A stretch of DNA of 6,975 nucleotides from Devosia sp. (lineage in GTDB: Bacteria; Pseudomonadota; Alphaproteobacteria; Rhizobiales; Devosiaceae), in contig JAEUMC010000830.1 in NCBI GenBank assembly GCA_016793415.1, positions 1 through 6,975 of the forward strand, given 5' to 3'. The notes under the pieces were generated by a model that did not search any database, was not told the DNA's origin, and saw only the letters and a list, made by a program, of their open reading frames with translations. The translations under genes were made by a program, and so were the position numbers. Shown here in pieces: positions 6,783-6,975 of this stretch (position 1 is its first letter; each line of letters starts with the position of its first letter).

Positions 6783-6787
6783 CTCCT
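6783..6787 (-). promoter_or_regulatory. Ribosome binding site of the gp4-like gene
   Basis: AGGAG on the minus strand lies 5 nt from ATG 6777. It decides the start against the longer in-frame TTG-initiated reading. It lies downstream of the insertion sequence, so the gp4-like gene keeps its own translation signal despite the insertion. Confidence 0.7.
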
Positions 6788-6823
6788 GGGTGGGAGGGTG
6801 GCCTTTGGGCCGGCGGTTCATCT

Positions 6824-6842
6824 GCTCCCCTCAAGGGGGAGC
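6824..6842. repeat. GC-rich palindrome beside the IS110 end (REP-like)
   Basis: GCTCCCC (6824-6830) and GGGGAGC (6836-6842) form a perfect 7-bp stem around TCAAG. It begins 14 nt beyond the transposase stop. No T-run follows on either strand, so an intrinsic terminator is unlikely. Palindromes of the form CTCCCC-TTGAG-GGGGAG are, from memory, common intergenic repeats in Hyphomicrobiales. It is either a host REP-type element that served as the IS110 target or part of the element's own end. Confidence 0.5.
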
Positions 6843-6975
6843 GACTGTCTTGCTGGTCAAGCGGTTTGCCATGGTTTGTTGTCCCGAATGATGGCGTTGA
6901 GGATAGTGAGGAGTTTTCGAGCGCAGGCGATGAGGGCGACGCGTTTTGGTTTTCCGGCTTCGATGAGCCGGTTGG
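6843..6975 (-). mobile_element. One end of an IS110-family insertion sequence (rest outside window)
   Basis: The transposase 3' end is followed by 14 nt up to the palindrome, so the element's boundary must lie in or close to 6824-6856. IS110 elements lack conventional terminal inverted repeats and make no or very short target duplications, so the exact edge cannot be drawn from one side. The element is oriented in the same direction as the phage operon and probably separates the tail genes from the head genes that should lie upstream. Confidence 0.6.
6857..6975 (-). CDS. IS110-family transposase, C-terminal end (partial)
   Basis: Only the last 39 residues are visible, entering from the window edge and ending at TGA 6857-6859. 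They read NRLIEAGKPKRVALIACARK, then LLTILNAIIRDNKPW and QTA. The pattern 'AGKP-x-x-VAL-x-AC-x-RKLL-x-x-LNA-x-x-R-x-x-x-PW' is a strong signature of the extreme C-terminus of IS110/IS116/IS902 transposases (the tail of the C-terminal Tnp domain). These enzymes are DEDD/serine recombinases guided by a bridge RNA encoded in the element's non-coding end. The catalytic residues, the DEDD domain and any bridge-RNA region lie outside the window. The enzyme could be intact or truncated further upstream. Confidence 0.88.
   Translation of the reverse strand, partial: NRLIEAGKPKRVALIACARKLLTILNAIIRDNKPWQTA

Noticed and set aside
6824..6842. Palindrome as an intrinsic transcription terminator for the transposase
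   Set aside because: The stem is good, but no T-tract follows on either strand.
1..6975. CRISPR array, tRNA, rRNA, attachment site or riboswitch
   Set aside because: I found no regularly spaced repeats, no cloverleaf-like sequence, no flanking direct repeat pair and no recognisable riboswitch core.

Overview
The window is the distal part of a P22-like (podovirus-type) prophage late operon in a GC-rich genome, most likely an alphaproteobacterium. The host assignment rests on overall style only: high GC, codon use, and tail and ejection proteins of a type common in Hyphomicrobiales prophages. No host core gene is visible. The prophage does not look intact. No terminase, portal, coat, tailspike, integrase or lysis gene lies in view, and an insertion sequence sits just upstream of the first tail gene.

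Right end (6824-6975): the last 39 codons of an IS110-family transposase, read leftward, followed by the end of that element and a short GC-rich palindrome. Centre (1524-6777, all on the minus strand): six tightly packed genes. They encode a gp4-like head-to-tail adaptor, a gp10-like tail hub/needle-region protein, a small PWYDWL-type virion protein, a gp7-like DNA ejection protein, a 158-aa protein with a proline-rich linker and a recurrent phage C-terminal motif, and a 646-aa candidate internal/ejection protein. Neighbouring genes overlap by 1-4 nt or are separated by 9-10 nt, and several have clear AGGAG-type ribosome binding sites, so they read as one polycistronic unit. The inferred job is to close the DNA-filled head, build the tail hub, and supply the proteins ejected ahead of or with the DNA.

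Left end (1-1471, plus strand, convergent with the phage operon): three small membrane-protein loci. They are a frameshifted two-TM remnant (1-256), a three-TM protein of clearly lower GC (345-767), and a protein with one C-terminal TM helix (1085-1471). None has a function I recognise. Their position beyond the end of a late operon, opposite strand and lower GC fit accessory 'moron' or lysogenic-conversion cargo, which is inference. The 317 bp between the second and third hold no gene I can support.
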